Below are positions 17,202 through 26,664 of a DNA stretch of 64,000 nucleotides, one piece after another. The stretch comes from Thermococcus sp. CX2 (GTDB lineage Archaea > Methanobacteriota_B > Thermococci > Thermococcales > Thermococcaceae). Made by a program: the position numbers and the translations under genes. Each line of letters starts with the position of its first letter. Positions within the stretch are counted from its first letter, which is position 1. The notes beneath the pieces are model-generated. The model was given only the letters and a program-made list of their open reading frames with translations, searched no databases and had not been told where the DNA came from. Where the stretch lies: contig NZ_SNUQ01000002.1 in assembly GCF_012027555.1 (NCBI RefSeq), positions 434,001 through 498,000 of the forward strand, read 5' to 3'.

Positions 17202-18478
17202 TTGGCCACCCCCTTGCCTGCGAAGAGGCTTAGATGTTTGACTATGAGCTTTTTGGCCAGGGTCTTGAATTCATCCTCTTTCTCAGCTTTTATCTCTTCA
17301 AAGCGCCAGTCCTCAACGTTGAAGACTGCCGTGCCGTCCCTGTGGTAGAGCTTCAGCCTGTACTTCTCAAGCTCTTGGACGAGCTCCTTTTTATCCTCCG
17401 CCAGGTTTGGATACGGATAGTGAGTGCCAAAGCTCTCCGCCATGGCGTACTCAGAAGTAAGGCTGAATTCCTCGCCCCGAATGGTGCTTAAAATTAGGGG
17501 CTTTATCCTTGCGAGGCTGATGTATCCGTTTTCTCCCTCGCGAGGCTCTCCATCGGGCCATCTGATGAGGAGCGGGACCCTGAGGAGCTCGTCATAGAGG
17601 AAAACGCCGTGCCCGAGTTTTTCCCCGTATTCCCCGAGCAGCTGACCGTGGTCGCTGGTCACTATGGTTATGGAGTTCTCGAGTACCCCCTTCTCCTGAA
17701 GGATGTTGAGCATCTCCACGAGTCTCTTTTCAAGGTATTTGACCTGTTCTGGATACCCTTTCCTCCACTTCTCCACCAGCTCGGGCTCTTCTCCGAGGAG
17801 TCTGTTGACCACCGGAGCGTCCGTGAATCCTTCAAAAAGGGAATATGGCTCGTGGACTTCCATCAGGTTGATGAAGATGTAGGATGGAGCCTCAAAGTTG
17901 AGTTCCCTGAGGAGTTCGTTCGTAACTTTTGCGCCCTTGTCCTTTGGCCACCCTTCACCATACCTGCTTAGAATTCTCCAGAGGACTTTGAAAGGCAGGA
18001 CGAACTTCTTCTCTTTCATCAAGGCTTTGACAAGCTCCAGCCCATTTTTGGGCTGATACTTTTTGAGCACCCTGTTGAGCTCCTCTCTGTCCCGGTCCTC
18101 GATGAGGGGCTTTAGCGTGTCGTGGAATTCGGAAAAGCCCTTTATCCCGAAGTCTGGCCCGATAAAGAAGTTTGCAGTGAAGAGGTAGGTTGTATATCCG
18201 AGGGAAGCTAAAACCTCGTGCAGATACGTCCCGTCTTCCCTGAACCTCACGTCCGGCACTTTTCTCTTTTTGCCCTCGTGCACGCCGTGATAGAGGGGGT
18301 AGAGGCCAGTGAACATCGATGCATGACTCGGGATAGTCCATGGAGACGGGACTACGGCGTTTTCATAGCTCGTAAAGCCGAAATTCTCCACTAACATTCG
18401 CTCTATATCTTTGCTGTAGTCTTTTCTGAGGGTATCGAGGACTATGAGAATTACGTTCGGCCTATCCACGGACACCAC
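17198..18478 (-). CDS. Sulfatase-like alkaline-phosphatase-superfamily protein, Thr nucleophile
   Basis: A 426-residue protein of the sulfatase/phosphodiesterase branch of the alkaline phosphatase superfamily. Metal motifs are VLDTLRKD (Asp15) and TIVTSDHGQLLGEYG. The position equivalent to the sulfatase Cys/Ser (C/S-X-P-X-R) reads T-I-P-S-H, with Thr48, so a formylglycine-dependent sulfatase is unlikely. Thr nucleophiles occur in phosphodiesterases and phosphotransferases of the superfamily. No signal peptide is visible. It overlaps both neighbouring glycosyltransferase genes. Several GTG codons could start it. A role in cleaving or moving a phosphodiester or lipid-linked group during glycan assembly is inference. 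Confidence 0.85.
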   Translation of the reverse strand: MVSVDRPNVILIVLDTLRKDYSKDIERMLVENFGFTSYENAVVPSPWTIPSHASMFTGLYPLYHGVHEGKKRKVPDVRFREDGTYLHEVLASLGYTTYLFTANFFIGPDFGIKGFSEFHDTLKPLIEDRDREELNRVLKKYQPKNGLELVKALMKEKKFVLPFKVLWRILSRYGEGWPKDKGAKVTNELLRELNFEAPSYIFINLMEVHEPYSLFEGFTDAPVVNRLLGEEPELVEKWRKGYPEQVKYLEKRLVEMLNILQEKGVLENSITIVTSDHGQLLGEYGEKLGHGVFLYDELLRVPLLIRWPDGEPREGENGYISLARIKPLILSTIRGEEFSLTSEYAMAESFGTHYPYPNLAEDKKELVQELEKYRLKLYHRDGTAVFNVEDWRFEEIKAEKEDEFKTLAKKLIVKHLSLFAGKGVAK

Positions 18479-19412
18479 TCTCCTTAACTGGAACGGTTCT
18501 CGCCGCGGCTTTTATCCTTTTCAGCTTCTCCACGTTGCTCCGGAACGAGAGGTCGCGTCTTATCATCTCCCTGAGGTCTCCGTTCTCAATTCTCATCTCC
18601 CGGGCTTTAAACGCTTTTAAGTACCCCGCAATGAGGCCGTAGGTTTTGACTGGGTTGTCCAGCATGAGGAACGCTGCCCTTGCGAGTATCGAAGTGAAGG
18701 CCGCTCCGAGCTTGTAGTTCGACCACCCGAGCATCTCATAACCCCTCAAAAAGCCGAACCTGCCCTCTGTTTCCCTGAGCTGAACTGCTATGGCGTCCAC
18801 GATCTGCCCAGTCTCCCATCCAAGGAACCTAGCAAGGTAATGGGATACCGTATCTGGACTTGGGCCTTCTCGGTATCCCCCGACCTCTCTGAAGCACTCC
18901 CTCCTGAATAGCCTCGGGCTTCCTTTTGGTCTCTTGGGATCGGTGCCCTCCCATACCAAGCGGCCGTTTCTGATGTAGTATCCTCCCCCGCTCGCTATTC
19001 CAAGTCTGTTGTTTTTGTGGAACGCGTCAATTAGCTCCTCAAAAAACCTTCTCTCGAGGATGAAGTCCGCGTCGAGAACACCTATGTATCCGAAGACCAA
19101 ACTCCGCTCGAGCGCTATTTCGAGGGCCCTTTTAAAGCCCCGCCTCACGACATCGGAATAGCGGTATTTGAGGTCGTAGCCGGTGACCTCGTCCCTGAGG
19201 TGGAGGACTTCAATCCAGTCGAACTCTCTTGAGAGCTCTTCCGCTATCTCTCCCGTCCTGTCTGTACTGTTGTCATCCACAATGAGCCACAGCTTCGGCT
19301 TAATGCTTTGGTTGATGACGCTCTTGGCTAACAGAGGCAGATTTTTTTCCTCGTTTTTTGCGGGAGTTACGATAATGTAGCCCTTTGTTCGGGAACTTCT
19401 TGGCTTTCTCAC
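18462..19412 (-). CDS. Family 2 glycosyltransferase
   Basis: A 316-residue GT-A enzyme. The donor site is IIVTPAKNEEKNLPLLAKSV with LWLIVDDNSTDRTGE, and the DXD-like motif is GVLDADFILERRFFEELI. A hydrophobic stretch near 235-260 may contact the membrane. It starts at GTG in a four-base overlap with the phosphatase-superfamily gene upstream and runs 17 bases into the next gene, so translation is coupled. Sugar specificity is unknown. Confidence 0.9.
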   Translation of the reverse strand: MRKPRSSRTKGYIIVTPAKNEEKNLPLLAKSVINQSIKPKLWLIVDDNSTDRTGEIAEELSREFDWIEVLHLRDEVTGYDLKYRYSDVVRRGFKRALEIALERSLVFGYIGVLDADFILERRFFEELIDAFHKNNRLGIASGGGYYIRNGRLVWEGTDPKRPKGSPRLFRRECFREVGGYREGPSPDTVSHYLARFLGWETGQIVDAIAVQLRETEGRFGFLRGYEMLGWSNYKLGAAFTSILARAAFLMLDNPVKTYGLIAGYLKAFKAREMRIENGDLREMIRRDLSFRSNVEKLKRIKAAARTVPVKESGVRG

Positions 19413-20275
19413 TTCCTCCCCTCCGCCTTCTCAACGACCAGTTTAAACAAATCTTGGGGCCTCTCTATAAGCTCCCCCGTGTTGCTGCTGAAAAAACCAT
19501 GGTCGGAGTGGTCACCCCCACGTGGATCGCCAGGAATGGGCTCCATGCCGTGGTCGGAGATTATGTAGAGCACGTCGCCTTCGTCCAGCTTTTCCGAAAC
19601 CCTCTTGACAAGCCTGTTCACGTCGAGATACAGGTTCATCAGCTTTAGCTTTTTCCTGATGTAGAAGTGTGAAATCTCGTCGAGGAAGGGGGTGTACCAG
19701 AAGATAAGCTCGTAGTCTCCGTTAAGTGCTTCGAAGAGGGCTTTTCTGTCCTGCTCGTAAGTCCTCATCGCGTATTCCACGAGGGGCTTTAGGTTGCCCT
19801 TAACGGCTTCCGCCATAGCTGCCTTTACCTCTGGGTTTGAGACGTTTCTCCCATAGGATGGGACGCCGTTGGTCCAGGTTTTGTCGAAGTAGTCGAAGAT
19901 TGTTTTGTACTTCTTCGTTCTGAGGAGGTAATCGTAGGTGTGTTCAAATGGGTTGGGAGCTATCCTGTTGCCGATTATCTTTCTTACTACCCTGGGCAAG
20001 ATTTTAGCTCCAAATTTAACGTAAAATGGCTTTTTAATGTCCTTTGCTATGTTGGTTTCTTGTGCCAAGAACTTCTGCCGTTTTACGAAGGGCTCTTCTA
20101 TCTCGGGAACTTTTCGGCCAGTGAGCATTGCGGCCCATATTGGTGGGGTTACTATGACCTTGAAGTCTGAGAGGTCGGTCTTTGTGTATGCCTTCTGTTT
20201 AAGATGCTTAAGATTCCACTCTTCAATGAGGTTGTATTCGAGTCCGTCTATCCCGAGTATGATTATCTTTCCCAT
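19409..20275 (-). CDS. Phosphodiesterase/nucleotide-pyrophosphatase-like protein
   Basis: A 288-residue alkaline-phosphatase-superfamily protein, short for the family. Asp10 is in IILGIDGLEYN. The predicted nucleophile is Thr43 in VTPPIWAAMLTGR, and ISDHGMEPIPGDPRGGDHSDHG supplies the C-terminal metal ligands. It has no signal peptide, so it probably acts in the cytoplasm. It sits between two glycosyltransferases with a two-base gap and a four-base overlap. It could hydrolyse a nucleotide sugar, a pyrophosphate or a lipid-linked intermediate; sequence does not decide. Confidence 0.85.
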   Translation of the reverse strand: MGKIIILGIDGLEYNLIEEWNLKHLKQKAYTKTDLSDFKVIVTPPIWAAMLTGRKVPEIEEPFVKRQKFLAQETNIAKDIKKPFYVKFGAKILPRVVRKIIGNRIAPNPFEHTYDYLLRTKKYKTIFDYFDKTWTNGVPSYGRNVSNPEVKAAMAEAVKGNLKPLVEYAMRTYEQDRKALFEALNGDYELIFWYTPFLDEISHFYIRKKLKLMNLYLDVNRLVKRVSEKLDEGDVLYIISDHGMEPIPGDPRGGDHSDHGFFSSNTGELIERPQDLFKLVVEKAEGRK

Positions 20276-20277
20276 CG

Positions 20278-21279
20278 TCAGCTCCCCCTGTTCATCCAGA
20301 AGTTTATGTCTCCCTTCTTAATCCTGTTGCGGTTGGCTAGGGCTAGCCACATTGCCTCAAGCATGTAAACAATTTTGAGAGCTTTTTCCTTTTTAAAGCC
20401 GGAAGTTACGAACAGAATGGAATGGAGCATGAGGTCGCCGATTCTACCGAGTATGTAGGAGGTTTTGTTCCTTGGGTTTTGCTCGAAGAGCTTGTAGAAA
20501 AGGTAGAGGTGGTATACCTGCTTCATCGTTTCAAACTGCTTGGAGGGAAGCCTACCAGCTGGGGCCTCTTGGTGTATCAGCCTTGCATGTGGGGTTTGAT
20601 AGAGAGAATTGGGAAAAATCTTGTGAACCCGATATGAGAAGTCCTTGTCCTCTCCGATTGCGTACCGCTTGAGACGCTCGTCGAACTCCATGTGTTCAAA
20701 AATTTCCTTTCTGTAGGACATGTTCGTTCCGCTAAAGCTTTCTCTATTTATTACCTTCGTGACCTTGTAGGGGAGAATTTCAAAGAATGAAGGGAGCTGT
20801 TTGTGAAGGTCTACCTCGTAGTAACCCCTCTGCAGGAGCCACCAGAGGAACTTGAGGAATTTAAACCTGATTAGGGGATTGTGCATGTTGATTCTATTGG
20901 TTATGAATCCTTGAACCCCCATAGCAGTTGGATACGTTTCATAAACTTCAACGAGCTTTTTCAGGTAGTCGTCTTCAAGTACAACGTCATCATCGAGGAA
21001 CAGCACTATATCTCCCTTTGAGGACTTTACTCCTATGTTCCTTGCGTGGGGTAAACTCGCTCCCGGGACGCTAATATGCTTTACGACTATTCCCTTGTTT
21101 TTCATTTTTTTGAAGATGCCTTCAAACTCATGCCTAACCCTTTCCCACGAGCCATCGAAGCTACCATTAATGATGATAACCTCTATTGGGGGGAAGGTCT
21201 GGGAGATTATAGACTCGAGGCACTCCCTAAACTCCCTGGGACGTTTGTAGAGCGTTGAGATAACAATTGATACTAGCAT
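20278..21279 (-). CDS. Family 2 glycosyltransferase, first gene of the glycan run
   Basis: A 333-residue GT-A enzyme starting MLVSIVISTLYKRP. The DXD-type motif is VLFLDDDVVLEDDYLKKLVE, and the acceptor-side HARLIHQEAPAGR is near residue 245. A further upstream ATG at 21312 would fall in the promoter: the TATA element lies at 21311-21322, so transcription should begin near 21290. ATG 21279 also has GTGAT before it. The gene is moderately AT-rich. It is divergent from the sulfotransferase gene. Confidence 0.9.
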   Translation of the reverse strand: MLVSIVISTLYKRPREFRECLESIISQTFPPIEVIIINGSFDGSWERVRHEFEGIFKKMKNKGIVVKHISVPGASLPHARNIGVKSSKGDIVLFLDDDVVLEDDYLKKLVEVYETYPTAMGVQGFITNRINMHNPLIRFKFLKFLWWLLQRGYYEVDLHKQLPSFFEILPYKVTKVINRESFSGTNMSYRKEIFEHMEFDERLKRYAIGEDKDFSYRVHKIFPNSLYQTPHARLIHQEAPAGRLPSKQFETMKQVYHLYLFYKLFEQNPRNKTSYILGRIGDLMLHSILFVTSGFKKEKALKIVYMLEAMWLALANRNRIKKGDINFWMNRGS

Positions 21280-21400
21280 GGGTATCACTATCAAAAACAA
21301 AACTCTAGACAATATAAAAAGGTAGCTAAATGAAGATGTCGCAAACTATTTAATGGCCTTTTTCAACCACTTGTTGATTGCTGTTGGGGGGAGAAAGTCG

Positions 21401-22387
21401 ATGAACTTGTTCTCATTTCCAATCTCCAGAACTAACTACGCCATAGATTTAATCAGCGCACGTATGCACGATTTCAAAATCATGGAGACAATAGTCATAT
21501 CCGGAACACCTCGCTCGGGCTCCACATGGCTCATGGAGATTCTTGAGTCCCTGCCAGACTATAAGTCTGTCTTTGAGCCATTTCATCCAAACTGGTATCC
21601 CGAGTTCAGAAAACTCGGCATCCACTACGATCCCTACATCCCAACTCCTGAAGACTATCCAAAGCTCCGGGAGTACCTTGGGCGTGTTTTCACTGGAAAG
21701 GCCTATGGGATGTTTCCCTACAAGCACTATCTTGCACCTGGTAGAGTCCTGAAAAGGCTCACTGCAAATAAGCTCCTCGTGAAGTTCGTGAGGGCCAACA
21801 CGATGCTTCCTTGGGTTGCAAATACCTTCGATTTAAGGGCTGTTTATTTCATAATCCGTCATCCCTGTGCAACGATAGCCTCCCAGCTTGTGACTGGATA
21901 CTTCTCGCGGATAACCAAGGAACAGTTCTTGGACGAGGTTAGGAAGGTTTCTGAGCTGGCCGGGAGTGAGTGGCTAATGGACAAGCTTTCGGGCATTAGC
22001 TCCCAGATAGAACTCTTGGCGGCCATCTGGGCTTTTGAGAACTACATCCCGCTGGCCTCCGAGAGGCCGTATCCATGGTACACCGTGATATACGAGCGTC
22101 TGATCACCGACCCCGAAGAGGAGCTGGATTCTATTTTTGGCTATATCAATGAGGACGTGCCTGAAGGGGCAAGAAAAAGGCTCAGAACTCCGAGCAAGGT
22201 TACGCGCAAAACCTATGGAAAGACCTACATCGGCACTCCAAAACAGCTCATCAAGTGGCGTGAGAAGCTTACCGAACGGCAAATTGATGCAATTTTGGAG
22301 GTTGTCTCGTGGTTTGGGATGGACTTCTATGGTAATGAGCCCGAGCCCGACTACGATGCCCTTAAAAACTGGAGACCTCCCTTCTAG
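21401..22387 (+). CDS. Sulfotransferase-family protein
   Basis: A PAPS-dependent sulfotransferase of about 328 residues. The 5'-phosphosulfate loop is ISGTPRSGSTWLMEIL, and the 3'-phosphate motif is FIIRHPCATIASQLVTGYF with its Arg and Ser. ATG 21401 has GGGGGGA before it. The longer frame from 21353 would begin at the likely TATA box (ACTATTTAATGG, about 21342-21353). It probably moves sulfate from PAPS to a sugar of the glycan made by the flanking enzymes; the acceptor is unknown. It is the only gene of the region on the plus strand, ending in a four-base overlap with the convergent flippase gene. Confidence 0.88.
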   Translation: MNLFSFPISRTNYAIDLISARMHDFKIMETIVISGTPRSGSTWLMEILESLPDYKSVFEPFHPNWYPEFRKLGIHYDPYIPTPEDYPKLREYLGRVFTGKAYGMFPYKHYLAPGRVLKRLTANKLLVKFVRANTMLPWVANTFDLRAVYFIIRHPCATIASQLVTGYFSRITKEQFLDEVRKVSELAGSEWLMDKLSGISSQIELLAAIWAFENYIPLASERPYPWYTVIYERLITDPEEELDSIFGYINEDVPEGARKRLRTPSKVTRKTYGKTYIGTPKQLIKWREKLTERQIDAILEVVSWFGMDFYGNEPEPDYDALKNWRPPF

Positions 22388-23922
22388 AGGAACCTCTCCA
22401 ATATTCCCTTTATCCATCCCAGCCGAATTCCAAACTTTCTTTCTACCGCTGAGAGGAGTTCGACGTCCTCCAATTCCACGCTCCTCATGAGAAGTATCAG
22501 TGCAAAGTACACTGCAAAAAACGCCAGCAGGATTACTAGGGCCATCCAGATGTTTGCAACCGGCACCTTAACGAGTTTGAGAACCGCTACCATACCCAGG
22601 CCTATGAGCAGCTGCTTAACGTAGCTCTCGCTGAAGGGGTGTATCCCCGTCTTTTTGTAGAGCCACGTTGAGCGGAAGATGTTGGCGATTATGTACGAGA
22701 CCGCAGTGGCTGTGGCGGCGCCCTCTATTCCGTAGATGGGTATCAGGAGGACGTTTAGAAGGATGTTTGCGGTGGCTGCGAAGAGGTTTCCGACTAAGTT
22801 AGCCCTCGTCTCCCCGATTATAGTGAGGCTCATCCCGTTGAGCCCCAGGAAAGTATGAAACATGAAACCAATCGCTAGGATCTCAAGGGCTAGACTTGCT
22901 TCGGTGTATTTGGGGCCAAAGAGAGCGCCGATGGTAGCCTCGGGAAAAACTAATATCAAGACGAAGGCTGGGAATGTAAGGAGGAAAATCCATCTCGTTA
23001 TGACTTGATAGATTCTCTTCATCTCGAGTAGCTTTCCTTGAGCAAAAAAGGCCGTTGCTGTTGGGATGTATAAAAATCCGGCTGAGTTGAGGAATACTGG
23101 GAGCATTCTGGCTATTGGTGCGGCCGCGTTGTAGAGGCCCACCACCTCGGAGGTCATGTAGTAGCCGAGCATGAGGGTATCAGTCCAGCTCATAACGTAG
23201 TCCAAGATTCCCGTAAGCATCAGTGGAAGGCTAAAGGTGAGGAGCTCTATCCCAAGCTTGACGTTGAAGCGAAGTTCGGAGGGCAGCAGTTTAAGTTTGA
23301 ACAGATTGATAAATAAGGTAATGAACCCAAGGAACTGTGAGAGGACGTAAGCTACAAAAACGAATGTAAACCCAAAACCCCCCAGGATTCCGAGAATTGT
23401 AAATGCCAGAAACGTGACTGGGTACACAATGTTCTGGTAGTAGACCTTTTCCTTAACCCGGCCAAATCCCCGTGAGACGGTCACGAGGATCGCCATCATG
23501 ACCGCGAAGGGAAGCGAAGGGGCGAGTATCCTCAAAGTTGACGATAAGGACTCTTCCTGAAATATGGCTGCTATCCACCTGGAGCCGAGAGCAATGAGGA
23601 GGGCCGCGGTGATAGACGTGGCCGTGACCAGAAGGACGGCAGTTGAAACGAGCTCTGGAACCTTTTCAGGATCCCGTTTTCTGTAGAGAGAAATCTCCCT
23701 AGATAGGCCGCTTTGAAGACCCAAAAGTGCGAGGAGGACTCCGATGTTTAAAACAGTTAGGGCGAGAGAAAAGAGGCCGTACTGATCCGTTTCAAAATAT
23801 CTCGCTATTATTGCGCGCGTCAGGAAGCCCAAGATGGTCGCTATGATTGTGCCAGCAAATACGATCCCGGTGCCCTTCGCTATCTTGTGGAGTGCCTGGT
23901 TGACTTCATCCACGCCCGTCAC
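22384..23922 (-). CDS. Polysaccharide flippase (Wzx/MVF type)
   Basis: A 512-residue protein with about 14 membrane helices and the general pattern of the polysaccharide-exporter (MATE/MVF) superfamily, including ARYFETDQYGLFSLALTVLN near the start. Such proteins flip lipid-linked oligosaccharides across the membrane. Its start is a GTGA overlap with the TSUP gene; GTG 23913 is an alternative. It is the last gene of the sulfate-activation operon, which links sulfation to glycan export. Confidence 0.9.
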   Translation of the reverse strand: MTGVDEVNQALHKIAKGTGIVFAGTIIATILGFLTRAIIARYFETDQYGLFSLALTVLNIGVLLALLGLQSGLSREISLYRKRDPEKVPELVSTAVLLVTATSITAALLIALGSRWIAAIFQEESLSSTLRILAPSLPFAVMMAILVTVSRGFGRVKEKVYYQNIVYPVTFLAFTILGILGGFGFTFVFVAYVLSQFLGFITLFINLFKLKLLPSELRFNVKLGIELLTFSLPLMLTGILDYVMSWTDTLMLGYYMTSEVVGLYNAAAPIARMLPVFLNSAGFLYIPTATAFFAQGKLLEMKRIYQVITRWIFLLTFPAFVLILVFPEATIGALFGPKYTEASLALEILAIGFMFHTFLGLNGMSLTIIGETRANLVGNLFAATANILLNVLLIPIYGIEGAATATAVSYIIANIFRSTWLYKKTGIHPFSESYVKQLLIGLGMVAVLKLVKVPVANIWMALVILLAFFAVYFALILLMRSVELEDVELLSAVERKFGIRLGWIKGILERFL

Positions 23923-24662
23923 CTGTTGAGGAGGGTAATTATGCCTATCAGCAGAATTATGATGTTTATCGCCCTTTTAAGCTTCTCCTTCTCGGCCTTC
24001 ATGTTGACGTGGGTTCCCAGATAAACGCCCGGCAAAGTGCCCGCGATTAAAGCTACCGCAAGGTGGTAGTCAACGCTCCCAAGGAGGGCGTAGTTGAGGA
24101 AGCTGAAGGCCGAGAGGGCCAGGCCGTAGACTATCGTAACGCCGACAACTTCTTTCGGGTCGAGCTTCGCCACGTTCATCAGCGTGAAGCTCACTATGAC
24201 ACCAGCTCCGACGGAGGTGAACTGCACGGTAAGTCCAACGATGAAACCGAGGAGATAAACGTAAGCCCACCTCGGCTTTATCGGAACGTGGAGCTCACCC
24301 TTGAGAAGGCTCAGAACCGCGCTGATGACCAGAATAAGGCCGAGGAGGAGTGTGAGATAGTCGTTGAGGACCTCCTTGTTTATCTCCCTGAGTATTAGCC
24401 CACCAAGGGCTATCGCTGGCAGACTTCCTGCGAAAAGCCTCAGTGCTATGTCGTACCTTATCCTGCCCCTCCTGTGATGGAAGAACACTCCAAAAACCCT
24501 CGTTACAGTAGCGTAGAGCAGGTCGGTTCCGACTGCTATCAGTGGCTCGACGCCAAGGAAGATAAGGGAGGGGGTCATTAGGGCTCCTCCACCCACACCG
24601 GTAAGACCGACGAGGAACCCCACGAAGAAGCCAAGACCGATAAAAACCAATGCTTCTTCCAT
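23919..24662 (-). CDS. TSUP (TauE/SafE) anion transporter
   Basis: A 247-residue carrier with about eight helices. Two related halves each hold a glycine-rich motif: GFLVGLTGVGGGALMTPSLI near residue 15 and FTSVGAGVIVSF near 155. TSUP proteins move sulfite, sulfate or organosulfonates. Its place between APS kinase and the flippase suggests sulfate or sulfite transport; direction and substrate are inference. The ribosome binding site GGGAGG precedes the ATG. Confidence 0.9.
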   Translation of the reverse strand: MEEALVFIGLGFFVGFLVGLTGVGGGALMTPSLIFLGVEPLIAVGTDLLYATVTRVFGVFFHHRRGRIRYDIALRLFAGSLPAIALGGLILREINKEVLNDYLTLLLGLILVISAVLSLLKGELHVPIKPRWAYVYLLGFIVGLTVQFTSVGAGVIVSFTLMNVAKLDPKEVVGVTIVYGLALSAFSFLNYALLGSVDYHLAVALIAGTLPGVYLGTHVNMKAEKEKLKRAINIIILLIGIITLLNR

Positions 24663-24683
24663 TGGCCCCCTCCCCCGTTAGCG

Positions 24684-25226
24684 TTACGGTAGGTACCCAA
24701 GTTCCTTGGCCTTCTGAATGACGAGTTCAACTTCTTCCTCAGGCGTCATCTTTGAGCTGTCCACCTTTACCTCCGGGTTCTCGGGTTCTTCGTAAACGCC
24801 ATCGTAGCCGGTGAGACCCTTTATCTCGCCGCGCAGGGCTTTCGCATAGAGACCCTTCGGGTCGCGCTGGATCCTGACTTCCAGCGGGGCGTAGACGTAG
24901 ACCTCTATGAAGTTTCCTATTTCCTTCCTTGCGTGCTCTCTAACCGCTCTATACGGAGAAATCAGCGAGACTATCGCTATAACGCCGTTCCTACTGAGGA
25001 GCTTGGCCATGTGGATGACGATTCTGTTGTGCATTTCCCTTGCCTCTTTGCTGAAACCGAGCTCGGGATAGAGGGTCTTCCTTATCGTGTCGCCGTCGAG
25101 TATCTCCACGCGGTAGCCCATCTCCCTGAGCCTCTTGGCGAGCTTTACAGCTAAAGTCGTCTTTCCAGCCCCGCTCGGCCCTGTAAGCCATACCGTAAAG
25201 CCCTTCTCAAGGTTTCTCTGCTCCAT
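24684..25226 (-). CDS. cysC: Adenylylsulfate (APS) kinase
   Basis: A 180-residue kinase making PAPS from APS and ATP. The Walker A is GPSGAGKT at 16-23, with DGDTIRKTLYPELGFSKEAR after strand two. The motif FIEVYVYAPLEVRIQRDPKG marks the APS-binding side. ATG 25226 follows GGGTGGT with four bases of spacing and is preferred to GTG 25235. It has no APS reductase neighbour, so PAPS is probably used for sulfation, not reduction. It is in one operon with sat. Confidence 0.95.
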   Translation of the reverse strand: MEQRNLEKGFTVWLTGPSGAGKTTLAVKLAKRLREMGYRVEILDGDTIRKTLYPELGFSKEAREMHNRIVIHMAKLLSRNGVIAIVSLISPYRAVREHARKEIGNFIEVYVYAPLEVRIQRDPKGLYAKALRGEIKGLTGYDGVYEEPENPEVKVDSSKMTPEEEVELVIQKAKELGYLP

Positions 25227-25238
25227 GCTTACCACCCG

Positions 25239-26660
25239 TCAAACGATGCTCTTTCCGTTGAGCAACTTTCTCATACCGAAGAGCCTGAGCACGGTTGGGG
25301 CAAAGTCGTAGATTGTGAGCTGGGTCTGTTTCGACTCGTCCATGCCGGGGAGATACAGCGAGAACACGCCGTATTCTGCGTGAACTGCATCGTCTGGGCC
25401 CAAGTCGTTCTCGAGGAGGTATGGTGTCTCGTATCCAAGGGTTCCCGCTGCTCTCCAGTTCAAGTCATCCAGATAAACCATCATGTCCGGCTTGTCTCCC
25501 TTGGCGATGGGATAGATGTCCTCTGGATAGAACACCTTGGTGTCCCACTTCTCGCCGTTCGGGCCGCGTATGTTCTTTATAAGCTCTGCGACTTCGTCCC
25601 TAACCGGGTGGAACTTCTCGGGCGGGATTATTCCCTGGGGCTCCCTTCCCTTCACGTTGAGAAAGACCCTCGAGTAGTAGCCGCCCCAGGCCCAAGCGGT
25701 AGTTTTGCTCCAGTCAACCTTGAGCTCGTTGAATCTAACCTGTCTGCCGTCTTTCAGTATCTCAGGGTTCTTGATCTTGAGAAGGCCCTCCTCGATGAGC
25801 CACTGGTTTATGGCGAAAGCTCCCTTCATGGCCTTTATTCCGTGGTCTGAAACTATGAGTACAGCCGTCTCGTCGAGGTCGAGGAGCTTCAGGGTCTTGC
25901 CTATCTCTTTATCTAGGAGCTTATAGTAATCGGGGATGACGTTCCGGTAGGGGTTGTCGTCGCCAGGATAAAGGTGGTGATTCTCGTCGAAGTACTTCCA
26001 GAATGCATGGTGAACCCTGTCGAGGCCTATCTCCACGAACTGGAAGTAGTCCCAGTCCTTCTCCTCGATTAGGTACCTTATCACTTCGAACCTCTTCTCC
26101 GTCATCTCCCAGAGTTGCTCCTTGACTTCGTCGCGGTTCTCTTTTCTGAAGACAACGTCGAAGATGTATTCACCGACGAGGCTCTCAATCTCGCCCTTGA
26201 GCTCCTTTGGATAGGTGTAGTCCACGCTGGCATCGGGGGTTATGAAACACGACACGAGCCAGCCGTTTATCGGCTTCGGCGGGTAGCTCGGCGGAATTCC
26301 AACGAGAATCGATTTCTTGCCCTTCTCGGCTATGTAGTGCCACACAGCCTTCTCCTTCACCATAAGGCTGTGAGCAATCCAGATGTCGTTGTAGGTGCCC
26401 TTCTTCCTGTGCCTGAAGCCGTACAGACCCAGCTCTCCTGGCGTTTTTCCAGTCGCCATCACCATCCAGGCTGGAATGGTGATGGCTGGAATGGTGCTCT
26501 GCATCGGGCCATAGATTGACCTCTCGACGAGCCATTTTATGTTTGGTAGGTCATCCAAAAAGCGGCTGAACAAAAGCTCGGGTGGAGCGGAGTCGAGGCC
26601 AATGACGAAGACCTTCTTAACGTTCTCCAACCCGTTCTTAACCTTCTCATCAAAGCTCAT
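25239..26660 (-). CDS. Alkaline-phosphatase-superfamily phosphodiesterase
   Basis: A 473-residue protein related to nucleotide pyrophosphatases. Asp23 is in VIGLDSAPPE. The predicted nucleophile is Thr61 in IPAITIPAWMVMATGKTPGE, and VLIVSDHGIKAMKGAFAIN and DAVHAEYGVF complete the metal site. The ATG at 26660, with GGGTGATG before it, is chosen because a longer frame to 26783 would run back into the upstream DHH gene. It lies four bases after that gene and 12 bases before cysC. The substrate is unknown; a PAPS, APS or sulfated-intermediate phosphodiester is possible. Confidence 0.85.
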   Translation of the reverse strand: MSFDEKVKNGLENVKKVFVIGLDSAPPELLFSRFLDDLPNIKWLVERSIYGPMQSTIPAITIPAWMVMATGKTPGELGLYGFRHRKKGTYNDIWIAHSLMVKEKAVWHYIAEKGKKSILVGIPPSYPPKPINGWLVSCFITPDASVDYTYPKELKGEIESLVGEYIFDVVFRKENRDEVKEQLWEMTEKRFEVIRYLIEEKDWDYFQFVEIGLDRVHHAFWKYFDENHHLYPGDDNPYRNVIPDYYKLLDKEIGKTLKLLDLDETAVLIVSDHGIKAMKGAFAINQWLIEEGLLKIKNPEILKDGRQVRFNELKVDWSKTTAWAWGGYYSRVFLNVKGREPQGIIPPEKFHPVRDEVAELIKNIRGPNGEKWDTKVFYPEDIYPIAKGDKPDMMVYLDDLNWRAAGTLGYETPYLLENDLGPDDAVHAEYGVFSLYLPGMDESKQTQLTIYDFAPTVLRLFGMRKLLNGKSIV

Positions 26661-26664
26661 AACA

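Noticed and set aside
17198-18478. A formylglycine-dependent sulfatase
   Set aside because: The C/S-X-P-X-R motif is replaced by T-I-P-S-H, so the modified Cys or Ser is absent.
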